Below, in pieces: positions 1 to 12,021 of a stretch of DNA of 64,000 nt. Within the stretch, counting starts at the first letter, position 1. Each line of letters opens with the position of its first letter. The stretch is from Drosophila persimilis (lineage: Eukaryota > Arthropoda > Insecta > Diptera > Drosophilidae), in contig NW_020825288.1 of NCBI RefSeq assembly GCF_003286085.1, positions 17,360,001 to 17,424,000 of the forward strand, written 5' to 3'. Made by a program: the position numbers and the translations under genes. A model generated the notes under the pieces. That model was given only the letters and a program-made list of their open reading frames with translations, searched no databases and was not told the origin of the DNA.

Positions 1-507
1 TCGCTTCGGTTCGGTTTGGTGTTTTCTCTCCAGCAGCCAGCATTGAAAATGCGCATACGCCCCATACGCCAGCTCCCAGCTCGAGCTTCAGCTGCAAGTC
101 ATCGACCAGGCAGCCAAGCAGCCAAGCAGCAAAGCAGCCAACGGCAACCTAGCGAGTGGAGTGCCATTTAATTCTTGGCTTTTACTTTCTCCCAAATGAT
201 GCACAAATGAGTCTGGAGAGGCAAAGCGAAACGGCAAAGAAAATACGAGCGGCACTCTTGTTTATTATGATATTTTCAAAAGAAAAGTCAGAGCTAGAAG
301 AAAGTCCCGAGAGTCGACACAAAAGACAAAAGTCAAAAGTTGCTAATAGGCTGGAAAAATTCGCTGGAAAATGGCTGCAAAATAGATGATATAAAACCGA
401 AAACTGAGCAGCAAAGCGGCGGTGGAGCGGTGGAGCGGATTAACTTGTTGTTGGGGAATTTTCTTTTGCCAGCGGACTTTTCTCTTTGTGTTGCTGCTTT
501 TCCAATT

Positions 508-508
<1 letters not shown>

Positions 509-538
<30 letters not shown>

Positions 539-555
539 AGTTGCAGTTGCAGTTG
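509..555. repeat. (TTGCTG/TTGCAG)n hexanucleotide repeat
   Basis: About eight hexamer units; the first half reads TTGCTG and the second half TTGCAG. It generates poly-Leu and poly-Gln frames on the two strands, which are not genes. Confidence 0.85.
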
Positions 556-1037
556 AATGTACGCTAACCGACAGTGGAGTGGAAATTCCGCACCACATAT
601 AATCATGACCAGCCAACGTCATGATCATGATTATCATCGTCATCATAACGAGCCACATCATGGCTGGCAATCATCGTCATTATCATGGACATCACATCGT
701 CAGAAGTAATTTAGGAAAAATCATTTCTTTCATTTTTCTTTCTTTCTTTTTTATGCCCTCCACTTTGTGCATTTCTCTGGCTGGTTTGGCTTTGGGAAAA
801 TTTTCGCTGAACTTTTCATGCATGCAGCATCGAGTCGAGTCCCCGTAGAAGCGAACAAATTTTGTGGTAATCTCATTGTTTGCGAGAAGGTTTATGAACC
901 TTTACAAAAAGATTTTCTTTTCGCCCCTCTCTTTGATGTTTGTCATGCACTTGATACTCTGTTGCCTGCCGCATATTTTCTACAAAAGTCTCTGGCTTTT
1001 CGAAAGTGCAACAGCGATTTGTGGCAACAGCAAACAT

Positions 1038-1065
1038 TTACCATTTACCATTTACCATTTACCAA
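1038..1065. repeat. ACCATTT 7-bp tandem repeat
   Basis: Four perfect consecutive copies of the heptamer ACCATTT, followed by a degenerate copy. It sits in otherwise unremarkable non-coding DNA. Confidence 0.7.
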
Positions 1066-1438
1066 TGAACATTTGCCTGTTTGCATTTTCTAATTGCTGT
1101 TATGATTTAACGGACTGCTAATGAGGGGAAGAGCGAAAATCACTTTTGATTTCAGCAATCTCAGAGTCCAGCTCCTCCCCATTAATATTCTTATCATGGC
1201 GGGGCATATCATTGGCACAGCCAACGCTAACTGTAGGCGAGTATATAGACAGACATATATATAGTATCTACCTGATTCAAGAGCTGTCGGCTTGCCGTTC
1301 GGGCTCGGGTTCGGTTCGGCTCACATGAGAAACTTTCACTTTGCGCCGTCAGAAGCAACAGCAAAAGCGAAGCAACAATAAAAACCCAAAGCTCTAATGT
1401 TAATGTAAATAGCGGTAAGAGCCGCCAACCCGTACACC

Positions 1439-1441
<3 letters not shown>

Positions 1442-1474
<33 letters not shown>
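1442..1474. repeat. (CA)n microsatellite
   Basis: About 16 uninterrupted CA dinucleotides. This is typical of Drosophila non-coding DNA, and the surrounding open frames are artefacts of it. Confidence 0.95.
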
Positions 1475-1476
<2 letters not shown>

Positions 1477-4400
1477 TACACATACGCATAGCATTACGTG
1501 CTTGAGATACGTCAGAGCAGATAGATACTCTCGTTTATTGAAACAAAGAAAGAAAAAAGAAAAGAAACCCCAAACAGATGCATTCAAATGCCAAATCATT
1601 TATTAAAAAAACTACTATGGTTGGCCCAACTTCAAGAGAAATACAATAATAATAAAAATCAAATTAAATTGCGGCATCTTACATAAAAAAAAAAAAAACT
1701 TAACCTTCCCCACACACGAAACCCACAAAATGGTTTCATATATATTTTTTTTTTTTTCGTTTTTCTCTCTGGGTTTTTTTGCGCCCTCGCCCTCGCTCCT
1801 ACCACAATTATCCACTCGAAATGTGGAATGACTTGTACTTAATCATAAATATTCGTATATGTATTCGAAATTAGTTTGGTAACTTTCTATCGTTATTGGA
1901 CAGGCGACTGCTATTACTCATCTGTATAAGTCTGTTGTCCCGATTGGATCTCTCAGCATCTCTTCAATTTCTGGGTCACTTCTTTTTGCCTATTATTCAA
2001 TTGGCAGACCACAAAAGGTGCTCCCTGCCACGGGGGAGGCACTCTTCCGCTGGTGGGGCCACAATGGAGGAAAAACCTAAAGTGAAAGTTCTAATAAACC
2101 AGCGGGTACGAGCTCCGGCCGGCCACAATCAAAATATGCAACAGAGCGCGCAAAGGGGGGCTGGAGAGGGAGCTGCCACTGTGTTGTGGTAGTCCGTGGA
2201 GTAGAGTGTGCGAAAGAAAGGCAAAAGAAACACCGATGAATGGAGCGGATGGTTGTTAAAATAAAATTAAGCATTCCTTTTTGCGCAGAGTCTGTCTTTT
2301 CTATTTCAGGGCGAACAATACTGTCTGATTCTTTCTTTATCTTTCAGTAATTCCGAATTAATTGCAACTTCATCAGTGAAATGTATCCATTTCGCACTGG
2401 CCATCGATCAACCCAGGGGCTGCCGCCCCCCCGCTCCCTGGGGCGGGGAAAGCCTCTTCGCCTGCCACTTCTTGCGGCGATTGCATAAAACATACTGTTG
2501 GCTCCCAAAAACGCAAGCATTACAAAAGAATTAATAAGCAATTGCATAATGGAGGAGGCTACGTGTGGGACTAGGAAGCGAACTACTAAAACCTAGAAAA
2601 TAAAGAAAAGAAAAGAAAGCAAGAGCTGAGGGGTATCTGTCGTATAGTCGTATAGATTGGGCTACAACTTTTCCCAACAAGTGGAGTGGCTAATGACATT
2701 GGCCAGATAGATCCGATGCTGCGGTAACTTTCGAGACGAATGACAAGATACAAGATACTGCCAGGTATTGCATAATGTGCCATACGAAAATAGAAAACAG
2801 AGAAACAGAAACAGAAACAGAAACATCGACAACAATCGAAAAACAGGGGAAAAGGGGTAAAGGGGCAAATAACGCCGCTGAAGAAATTGATGTATGTCTG
2901 TCAGTAATATCATTTGTAGCGGTTTATCAGCCAACGGTATTATTGGGCAACCTCCACTCTCCACTCCACTCGACAACCCCCTTTGATGGCCGCCAAACGC
3001 CAACATTTAAACTATTTTCTTGTTATGTACTTCAGCCGCAAAAAGATACAAATTTTGGCAACACTTTGGATTTTTTGACGAACACAAAACCCGATGAGTC
3101 ATTCTAGATAATTAATGATAAACAATAAACAATAAAATCACAATCGAACGACCAGAAACCCGAAACAGACCGAACAGACAACATTGCGTATACGCAACAT
3201 GGGCCAGCATCGAGTTTTTTTTGGGAGTTCGAGAGAGATCCACACGCGTCGCGTTGCCTCGCGTCGTGCAGGAACTGTTGCAATCCCCCTGGCCTTTCGG
3301 TCTTTCTCTGTCTGCTAGCTGTGGGACATTGAACTCGAAACAGCAAAAGTTTTTGTAAACAAAACTCGATTATGCAAGAGCCTTAATTATAATGGAAATG
3401 GAAATGCCACAAACATACAACAGACATACAGAAACTTGCAGTTTGGTTTGGCTGCTATTTCTGCCTCTGACTGACTCTGGCTCTGACTCTTGCCTGTTGT
3501 TGATTCGAAGCCAAAATTGAAGGCTAAGCGTGTTGAGATTGGCAATTGGTGAGGGATACTCCTTTCTGTTTAGCCATTTGCATGGCTCTGAAAACTGGGT
3601 CAATTTTTGACAGGACCAGGACTCATGGACAACATTCACCCCGAGAGAGAGAAGAAAAGAGAAGCAAAGACTTTTAATAGCCAAGAGAAGAGAAATTAAT
3701 GAACGGCACAAAGGAAACATAAATTCTGCAGCTGGAAAGGGACTCACAGAAGCCACAGATACAGCCAGAGAGGCAGAAGGCAGAAGGCAGCGTCGGCTGT
3801 CGACGAGAAAGAAAAAAACGAAGCAACGAAGCAACGAAGCAACAACTTTCACCTATTAATATTCGTGTCGTACAAACGGCAGAAGCGAGCTGCCGTCAGG
3901 CAGTGAAAGAGGCAGCGGACAGAGACAGCAGACAGCAGACGGCAGCGAGTAGAAGCAGCAGCAGCAGCAGAAGAAGAAAAGACAACGACTGCTACTAGTC
4001 GACTGCTGGCGATGCTCAACAAAAGCCACATCGCATCGCATCGCCATCCGCCGCTTGGCTGGCTGTGACAGAGCCTCCAAACTGGCTGCAGCTCCAACTC
4101 CGACTCCGATTCCGATACCGACTGCCACTGGATGAGCATGAGAGCCGCCCACCCCCCTTCCTCTGTGGCATGAAAACTTTCTATAAAAAAGTTGTTTTTG
4201 CTTTTTGTTTTGTAAATTTCTTTCTTGCTCTGCAGGTTGCCTGCTCGGCGGCTCAGCGGCTCAGCGGCTCGACTTGGATTGTTTGTTTGTTGCTTTCGCC
4301 GTGCATTCTGCGGAATGACTTGCAAGAGGGCAAAAGGTGGGGGAGGAGAGTGTCTAATCGAGCCACCCCTTAACCCCAAGTGTGGGCGATACGAGTTTCG

Positions 4401-4708
4401 AGTCTCTAATTGATAGAACAAGTTTGGTTAAAGGACAGTAGATGGTTAAGAGCAGCATTGGGTAGTATAAGAATTATTAAGTATACGCAACCAGGTACCC
4501 ATATCTAAAGGAATCATAGTGTTCATAGTGTTTCGAAGGCTAGGACCTCCTCTGTCTCTCTCTCGCTCTCTGTGTGTGTTCAACTTACAACAATATCTGG
4601 TTGAGTACTGGCAGTTTGCATTGACTGTTGGTGTCATAATCTCGTTGGCAGCCATATCCAATTTCAATTGCCACAGGTTCTCGATGATAGTATCCTTGCT
4701 GTATCCTT

Positions 4709-4743
<35 letters not shown>
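4709..4743. repeat. (TGGC)n tetranucleotide repeat
   Basis: About nine perfect TGGC units, preceded by a duplicated TATCCTTGC. Confidence 0.9.
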
Positions 4744-5767
4744 CGGTGGTAATCCAAATTTCTTTGATTCGATTTTGATAGTTTTCTCTTGAGGCTGAGA
4801 CTTATTTGGTTTGCCTGCTGCTGGTTGTCATTGTACGATGGCAATATTTATAATTCAAGTGGCACTCACGCACACCTTGGAGCAGCCCCGAAAAATCACT
4901 TTCACTTTTGCCTTGGCGTTTTGATATGCGGAGAACACAAGACGACGACGATGATGATCGGTCTGGTCGTTACCAAAGACTGGGTAGAAAACTATAAACC
5001 ATCCGCAAAGTCAAGAGAAGTCAACATTTTGATTGCATTTCGGATGGCATGGTGCTGCAGATGCACACCTTACTATATATACAATATACAATATTTTTCA
5101 CACTGGGTGGGGGTGGGGGGGCTGGTAGCACACTCTTTCGCGGGGGGACACACTTTTCTGTATAGATATTTTGTTCGTCCGGCTGTTGGGTTGTGTTCAC
5201 TGCGCAGGCGCGACGCTACTGAGGCGGACTTTCTACGAGTGCTTCGAGTTGTAGTTCTTCACGCAGTTCCAGATGTTGGTTTGGTTTGGTTGCTGGTTGC
5301 TGGTTGCTGCAGCAGCTTGTTGCTTGTCTGTGGTGCGATGGAGATTCTTGCGCGCCGAACGTTTCGAACGTAACGTCTGCCTCGAACCACTGTCGACGTC
5401 TGTGCGGCAGCGCACAGTGAAACCAGCGCTTATCCTCAAAGATCGCCTAAGAAATTTCATGCCCATTCCATTTCGTTTCTCATCGGCAGCAACAGCCACA
5501 GCAACAGCGACGCTTTCGCTTGCCACAGACACACACACACACACACACAGATGCATGGCTGGATGGTATGGGTTCTTCGGTGTGTGCTTTTACCATTTCT
5601 TTCACAGATACATACACACACACACACACACCCCGAGCAGAGGGAAGCTCTCGGGTTCGTGTTCAAGTTTGGTTCTTCGTTGAAGTCTTTTGTTTTGGTC
5701 CGCAGTTTGTGCTTCGCCATGTGCTTCGCTTCGCCTCGCTTCGAGTAAGAGTTTCGCCTTGGGAGCC

Positions 5768-5798
5768 ACCACACACACACACACACACACACACACAA
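5768..5798. repeat. (CA)n microsatellite
   Basis: About 15 CA units. Two shorter CA tracts lie at about 5526-5548 and 5612-5631, so three CA blocks are clustered within 280 bp. Confidence 0.9.
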
Positions 5799-6250
5799 TT
5801 ATTTACAGTTTCAATTCCAATACGTTCCCCGACTTTTATAACTTTAACTTTCATCGCTGTCGCTGCCGAAGTGGAAGTCGAAGCCTCGCTTCTAAGCGAC
5901 AATCTTCGGGCTTTTTGGTTGCTTCTTTCTCTTCTCTTCTTTCCTTTCCCTTCTTTGCCTTTGCCTTTCCTTTCCCTTCCTTTCCGTTTTGCTTGCGCAT
6001 GTTGCAAATTACAACTTTCGTCTATTTTTGTCAAGATTTTTTTGATAATTATATAATTTAAACCGTATTTTTTGTTTGTTTGTGGCCTTTGTTTCCAGCC
6101 AGACACAATTTTTATTTTTGCGCTTGCCTTTCCATGGAAGCCATTGTGTGGCTTCAGTTTTTACTTTTCTTTGTGGCTAATTACGCACAAGGAGAGTGAA
6201 ACTCCATTAGATTCTTAATTATACTTTAATTGCCCCCAAACAACGGAGCC

Positions 6251-6280
6251 CCAGCCAGCCAGCCAGCCAGCCAGCCAGCA
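6251..6280. repeat. (CAGC)n/(AGCC)n tetranucleotide repeat
   Basis: Seven consecutive AGCC units. This is the same tetranucleotide family (complement GGCT) as the repeat near 4.7 kb. Confidence 0.85.
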
Positions 6281-8582
6281 AAGCAGAAATTATCTTTCAG
6301 TATTTCTCGAGTGCAGTCGGTAGTTGCATTTGGAAATCTTTCACTGGCTGCATTTAGTATCTGTTGTTGCCAGTTGCTTTAGTTGCTTTTGTTGCCTGCC
6401 CCATGCTCAGTGAGCGTTGCAAGCTCTGGCTCTGACTTTAGCAGGAGGCTCCATTTTAAGTATCTTTTGGGAGCTCTCTGTACACTTACAGTTGTTTCTT
6501 TTGTTTCTTAGCTCTTGCTGATGCGGCTGCTGTTGCTGCCCCTCTGCCTGCTGCTGCGTTGTCGTTGTAGTTGTGGAAAAACTTTCTAATGTAGAAGATG
6601 TCTGCTATACACCACACACCGCATGGTGTACATTTTCCCTGGCTCTAGACCATTGTGCCGCCGCCGCGATTGAATTGCCCGCCGCTGCTCACACAGTAGG
6701 CCTATAAGGCCTCTGTTTGTTCTGCGGTTTTTTTCCATTTCCTTTGTGGATTTTTCTCACAGCTCAAAGAATTGTCGAAAAATTGTCCAATGTAAAAGCG
6801 CTACCAATTCTATGGGCCCCTATGCCATCGATTGATGGTAATTCTGCTGCGTCCACTGCTGCTGCTGCTGCTGCTGCTGATGGGTGAAAGTTTTATGCTA
6901 AACCCAAGGGACTGTTACATATATAGAGAGATATAAATCACTTCATTACGTGCACTTTTCCCCATCTAAGAAGCAGAATGCAGATACAGATGGAGTTTCG
7001 AAATACTGCCCGATCATGGTGTCATCTGCCATCTCCAGAGACTTTCCAACCGTCTAATAGGCCCAAGACCCAAAACCCAAAACCAAATTTTTTTGTATTT
7101 ACATGCTAATATGGAAACGGAATATTTTGTTGTTTCTCTTTTGATTTTGATTGCCAAATGATGGGGCCAGCAACAATAGCAGAGCTAATAGATTTAATTG
7201 GAAGCCCGGTTGGTTATATAAACCTGAGAGCAGCCCCAGAACCGCAACGAAAACTCTCAACAAAGATACAGAAAGATACGAAAAAGATGTATCTGTATCG
7301 CTGGGCAAATGATTAATGCAGCCAAAAGCCGAGACCTCAAAATCCAGAAATCGTATTTTCACTTTTTACTAATTAACATAAAATTATTAACAAGACGCGC
7401 CAAGACGGAGGCAGAAAACGCCCGAAGAACCAAAAAGAAAGAAAAAAAAAGAAAAAAAGAAAAAAAGAAACGATGCCAAACGCATTAAGCCAGAGAGCAC
7501 CCCAAAGCCAAAGAATAAGCCATGAAAGTTGTAAATTTTCAAAAAGAGTAGAGAGAGATCTCTCTGTGTGTGATTTCATAAAGTCTCGTAAAAGAACGCA
7601 TGACTAAGGGCCAGCAGCAGCCGAGAAGAAGACTAAATACACTCGAACATTAAGCCAGGCCAAAAGAATTTTAAGTGAAATGAGTTTGAAAAGCCTTTCC
7701 CGAAAGCGGCCATCGTGGGGCCTGACCCAATTACCCATTTAAGCCCAAAAGACCAAACGAAATAACCAAAAAAGAATCGGAGAAGAGGTGGCTGGTGGCT
7801 GGTGGATCGCGAGCGGGATGGAGAGCGGCAGCTGGGGCACAAGACGAGTAAGTAACAGTTATGTGACGGGCAGACAATCGAAAGTTTATGTCATGCTGCC
7901 GACAGCAACAGAGCGGCAGTGGCAGTGGCAGTGGCAGCCTGAAGATACGAGCATACTTATATCTGTGGCAAATCCGACAGGCGTGCAGGAGCAGCTCTAA
8001 TGGCCCTGGATATGGATGGATAGTTCCTTGGGAAGCAGGGGTTTGGCTCAAGAGACACACACACAAGATGGTTTGTGTGCGGGATCTGCCTTTCCCAGCC
8101 ACAAGCGAGTGAAATATAAAACAATGTTTTTTTTTCGAAAGTCATGCCAACAAAATAAATGGTTCTTGTGCGAGTATCTTTCATAGGCCTACCAGTAACA
8201 GTACCAGCCAGCCGCCAGCACGAACAATTGAGAGCAATAAAGCCGCAAGAAAAGAAAAAGTAACTTCACACCAACAAAGCGCACACAGATACACATACAC
8301 CACCACCATCATACAATGGGCAGCAGCGTCCGTTGCTGACCAGCAAATCGAAAAGATACACGAAAAAGAGAAACAGCAAATAAAAATAATAAAATCGAAA
8401 CATGAAACATTCTGATTGTATGGAGCAGAGCCCCTGGAAGTAGGTCAAGCAGCGACGTTGCCGTCACCGTCACCGTTGCTGCCTCTGCCTCTGCCTCCGC
8501 TGCTGCTGTTGCTGGCTTCGTCATCGCCAACGCGCTCTTGGATTCGGCTTTGGTTTTGGCTTTGACGTTCGATCTAGCAGTG

Positions 8583-8634
8583 GGTCTCGGTCCCGGTCTC
8601 GGTCTCGGTCTTGGTCTTGGTCTTGGGCCTGGCC
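8583..8634. repeat. GGTCTC/GGTCTT hexanucleotide tandem repeat
   Basis: Eight or so units of a hexamer alternating between GGTCTC, GGTCCC and GGTCTT. Because the unit is divisible by three, it leaves open frames on both strands (Gly-Leu on plus, Arg-Asp/Gln-Asp on minus). These look protein-like but have no other support. Confidence 0.8.
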
Positions 8635-9489
8635 TACCTTCCGCTGCTGCGGCGGGGGGAACACACAGACACAGACACAAGGAGAACAAAATAAACCAGA
8701 CACAGATACAGATACAGACACAGACACCGCTGACGGAATACTTAAGCATCCGCGTCCACTTGCACTTTCTTTTTCCAGCTCTGCTCTGCTGTGGCTTTTT
8801 GCTTTTCTCATTCTCATTCTGTTGCTTTTCCAGTACCCAGTCCCATGGCTCGAGTTCGTGTCTTGAGTCTTTCGTTTGGCTCGGGAGCACGTTTGCTTCG
8901 GTTGGCTTTCGCTTTGCTGTGCTTTGCTTTGCTTTGCGCTCTTTCCCCCTTCCCCCCGCTTTGGCGTTGGAGGTGCTGCCAACAAAACGTGTTCTGCCCA
9001 GCTTTTGGAGGCTCGTGTTTGGCAATCTATTAGATTCGACGATTGGGCCAGCTATTTTGAATATCATTTTTATTCGATTCGATCTAATGATGAATCAACC
9101 CACACTTCTGTAAGACATGACTAGAACATTAACAATTAACAGAAATGGGAAAAGCTTTGGGAAATTTTTTTTTGTAGCTAGAAACAGTCTTTAGAGTTCA
9201 ATATAATTTAAGGAAAAAATTATTCTTTTTTTATATAAAAGATATAAGTAAATAAAATATTTTATATTTATATCAAAATTTAAGTAAAAATAATTTGTTA
9301 TCTCTGATGTCGAACGGGACAAAATAAGTCGGACAAAAGTATATTATTTTTTTTTTTCATTTAAATTGTATTTGAATAAAATATTTATCACAGATACACC
9401 GAATTATGTGGTTTGCTCTTACTGTTAGACACGGGAAAAAGTATATTGAGTATATTGAAATGATTTTTTATTGATTTTTAATTTTGGAC

Positions 9490-10086
9490 CTTTCCATGAA
9501 GAGCCCATATTAGTATAACGAGGGGGAACGTTGTGAATTGCTGCTGCGACCGCAACTCTACATTTATGCCCGATACTTAGTCAGTACGGCTCTCATCCGG
9601 CAGACGGCGTTAACATTGAACGAAACAGATTGCGTGCGAGAGAGACAGAACATGTCGTCGGGCAGTGCGTAGCGACCGAAAATTGATTTCTTACTGTTGG
9701 CTATAATAATAATGCGATCTGATCAAGATTCAACAATCTGGTAGATATGGTCATTCTCTATGATTGATTCTCTATCTCCACAAATCTTGGTCCTTTATGG
9801 GGGCGAAATGGAGCAGGACGAAGTTTTGAAATACACTTCTACCAGTTACATATCACACAAGAAGTTGATCTAGCTCTTATAGTCTTTGAGCACTGGGCGC
9901 TCATAGGGACGTACAGATGGACGGACAGGCGGACAGACAGACATGGCTCAATCGATTCGGCTATTGATGCTGATCAAGAATATATATACTTTATGGGGTT
10001 GGAAACGCTTCCTTCTGGACCTTACACACATCCATTTTCACCACAAATCTAATATACCCCTAAACTCATTTTGAGTATCGGGTATA
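9490..10086 (-). mobile_element. DINE-1/INE-1-like (Helentron-derived) repeat
   Basis: Seen: a block with a run of short GGACGG/GGACAG units, a GGCTCAATCGATTCGGCTAT motif near 9945-9965, a TATATATACTTTATGGGGT stretch, a CGCTTCCTTCTGGA motif, and a terminal GGGTATA preceded by the small hairpin ACTCATTTTGAGT at 10064-10076. Known: this arrangement, read on the minus strand from a TATACCC end, is the signature of DINE-1/INE-1 (DNAREP1), non-autonomous Helentron-related elements abundant in Drosophila. It carries no coding capacity. The terminus at 10086 is clear and the other boundary is approximate. Confidence 0.75.
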
Positions 10087-11320
10087 AAAATACTTGTTTT
10101 TTTAGCGTTCTGATATACCGAAGGAAAAGTCTTTATAGGGCCGAAAGTACTTACTTTCTGCATTACGAAAACTTTGCAACATTCAAACACCCTTCTATTC
10201 TTTATCATCTGTTGAGTGCACTCTGTTGAGTGCACCAAACTGATTGAGCTGTTGGAAACATTCCTCGACAAGTTCGGAGTTTATCATGAATGATCTAAGC
10301 GCTCAAAGCACTGCTTGGCTGTGCGAGAAAATATAGACGTGAAAGCCTCGCATTCGTAGGCGATTATGGGCAATGTTTAACCAAAAAGCCTACGGCAAGT
10401 AAAGAATGCTCTTGAGGGTTTTTTTATGGTCGTTTGTAGGGAAGGGACAAGTTAAGTCCAAAGTCCACAAACCTTGTACCTTCTTTTATTTTCATGAGCA
10501 CTTTTGAATTTTTCCCGCTTACTTTTGAACTGCCTCGCAGGGATGATATTGATAAATGAATCTATCGAAAACAACAAGTCCACTAGATGGCGGCACTGTA
10601 CTTTTACATCAATTTCATACCATACAGTATACCATTTCAGCTTTTGTCGAGTGACAAATCGATAACGATTTAAAGCGGCGAGCTTCTGTCAGAGTGACAT
10701 TCGACAACAGCATAGAGGAGCCACCACCACGAGCAATCAGCTGTCGGGATTTATCTTGGGATTTTTCCTCGCCACAATGTCCTTTTTCCCCTCAACAATG
10801 TCCCTTACATTCCATCCTCACTTACGTTTTCTTACGTGTTATGCTGCTGGCAACATTCAATTTGTATGGACCAGACTCATGTGCCGTGAAATCGAGCAGC
10901 ATTGTTCCCCAACATGGTGCGGATTGAGCAACATTTTGCATACCCTGGGAAATGGATGATCTAGAATGGAGGAAATGTTTGTTATCTAATGCACCAATAT
11001 AGGCAAAAACTAGTCAGTCTCTGTTTTAAAGGTATTTCAACGACATTTTGAGGGTAGTGTTCTTCTTACAGAAACCAAGAATGCGTATCGGGATCGAGAT
11101 ATAATTACAATACCCTAATCATATGCATTAATATGTCTAAAACATAACAATCTGAGATAATTTCTATATTAATTACGTTTTAAAACACCTTGGAAAACCA
11201 GTTTCTTCATAAATATCAACGAAATAGGGTATAGCTGAGCCCAAACTCCGGTTGACGTGACATTTCATACTCACTTACGTTACACTCCATACTAACTTAC
11301 GTTGCCACTGTTTTTTTGTT
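10087..11320. other. AT-rich non-coding block with short dispersed repeats
   Basis: No gene is recognised. It contains a CTCF-like motif (10580-10596) and several copies of a short repeat centred on CTTACGT. One pair is at about 10816-10836. A near-tandem 22-bp pair at 11266-11309 shares the flanking CATACTCA-type sequence. The composition and internal repeats suggest decayed mobile-element or satellite-like material. Confidence 0.5.
10580..10596 (+). promoter_or_regulatory. CTCF-like binding motif
   Basis: The 17-mer CCACTAGATGGCGGCAC matches the CTCF core (CCASYAGRKGGCRS) at nearly every position. It lies about 1.3 kb upstream of the Siva-like gene and about 3 kb upstream of the CG11873 leader, a plausible boundary position. 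Binding is inferred from motif only. Confidence 0.45.
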
Positions 11321-11500
11321 GACCTTTTTTGCCTAAACCTTGTTTTATACACTACACAATAAAAGAGTGTACTTAAAAGTAGTCAATCAGGTAGACAATT
11401 TATTCATTAATGGTCTAAAATTATGTGGGCAGAGCTAATGGTTTTAGTTAGGCAGCATTATTCAACGGAATAAAGAAATTGAACAATTGGAACGATTTTT
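11321..11500. repeat. Dispersed ~180-bp repeat, copy A (diverged)
   Basis: Begins GACCTTTTTTGCCTAAACC and contains ATGTGGGCAGAGCTAA, then TATTCAACGGAATAAAGAA and CAATTGGAACGAT. The same landmarks occur in the same order in copies B (11531) and C (13116). Copy A is the most diverged and lies 210 bp before copy B. Confidence 0.7.
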
Positions 11501-11530
11501 CTCTTACGTTTTATTACGTTTCATTTGTTT

Positions 11531-11712
11531 GACCTTTTTCGCTAAAACCTTTTTTTAAGCAAAATCCAAAAAAAGCAAGTATTAAAAATAAGCCAGCTAA
11601 GTAGAAAATTGATTCATCAATCGTATAAAAATATGTGGGCATGGCTAAATGTTCTATATAGCTGGGAATATTCGACGGAATAAAGAATTGAGCAATTGGA
11701 ACGATACTCGTT
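11531..11712. repeat. Dispersed ~180-bp repeat, copy B
   Basis: Begins GACCTTTTTCGCTAAAACC, contains ATGTGGGCATGGCTAAATG, and ends after TTGGAACGATACTCG. Over about 150 bp it is nearly identical to copy C at 13116-13268. Together B and C flank the Siva-like gene in the same orientation. Confidence 0.85.
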
Positions 11713-11892
11713 TGTTTATGCTACTGTTGTATGAGCAAAAGTGCCTTGTGCGTCTGCCTACAGTGGCTTCAAATGACAGTAAGTCCTGATGTTACAGGGC
11801 ACTCCCCAAAAACAGCCGCTGTTCCACGGCTATTCCGTGCTTTCCACCTTCTTCGCATTTACAGTTAAAGTCGAGCCACAGAGTCTGCAGCG

Positions 11893-12021
11893 ATGCCGAA
11901 ACGACCAGCGGCGTCCTTTGGCGAAGTTGTGGCCCACTACTCCCTGCCTCAGCCCCCAGAAGACGAATTTCATAGGAAATCAATTGAAAAAGGAAGAAAA
12001 AGAACAGACCGCGGACTGAGG
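11893..12021 (+). CDS. Siva-like gene, coding exon 1
   Basis: 43 codons from ATG (MPKRPAASFGEVVAHYS...) to the donor AGG|GTAGGG. The exon ends in phase 0 and joins exon 2 at CTTCAG|GAT. Without the splice the frame meets TGA at 12045, so intron removal is needed to join the N-terminus to the Cys domain. Confidence 0.6.

Larger units (their letters stand above)
1..9117. other. Non-coding, microsatellite-rich upstream region
   Basis: No exon with coding character, splice sites and recognisable protein content was found on either strand. Open frames here are produced by simple repeats (CA, GA, CAG, GTTGCT, GGTCTC) or by T/A-rich stretches. The GC-richer patches near 3.9-4.3, 5.2-5.6 and 8.4-9.0 kb resemble Drosophila 5' leader or promoter DNA, but I could not assign a transcript. 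The stretch could be intergenic or part of a long intron of a neighbouring gene outside the window. Confidence 0.5.

Noticed and set aside
1896-2192. Frame beginning with a hydrophobic, signal-peptide-like stretch
   Set aside because: It opens at a TTG rather than ATG, lacks splice or promoter support, and the rest looks random.
3849-4421. 190-residue minus-strand frame near 4 kb
   Set aside because: Driven by CAG and CGGCAGA-type repeats. The region may be a leader of a neighbouring transcript, but no start, splice or homology supports a protein.
8309-9067. 252-residue minus-strand frame and overlapping frames on both strands
   Set aside because: The open frames come from the GGTCTC hexamer and CT/CA-rich DNA; both strands are open simultaneously, which indicates simple sequence.
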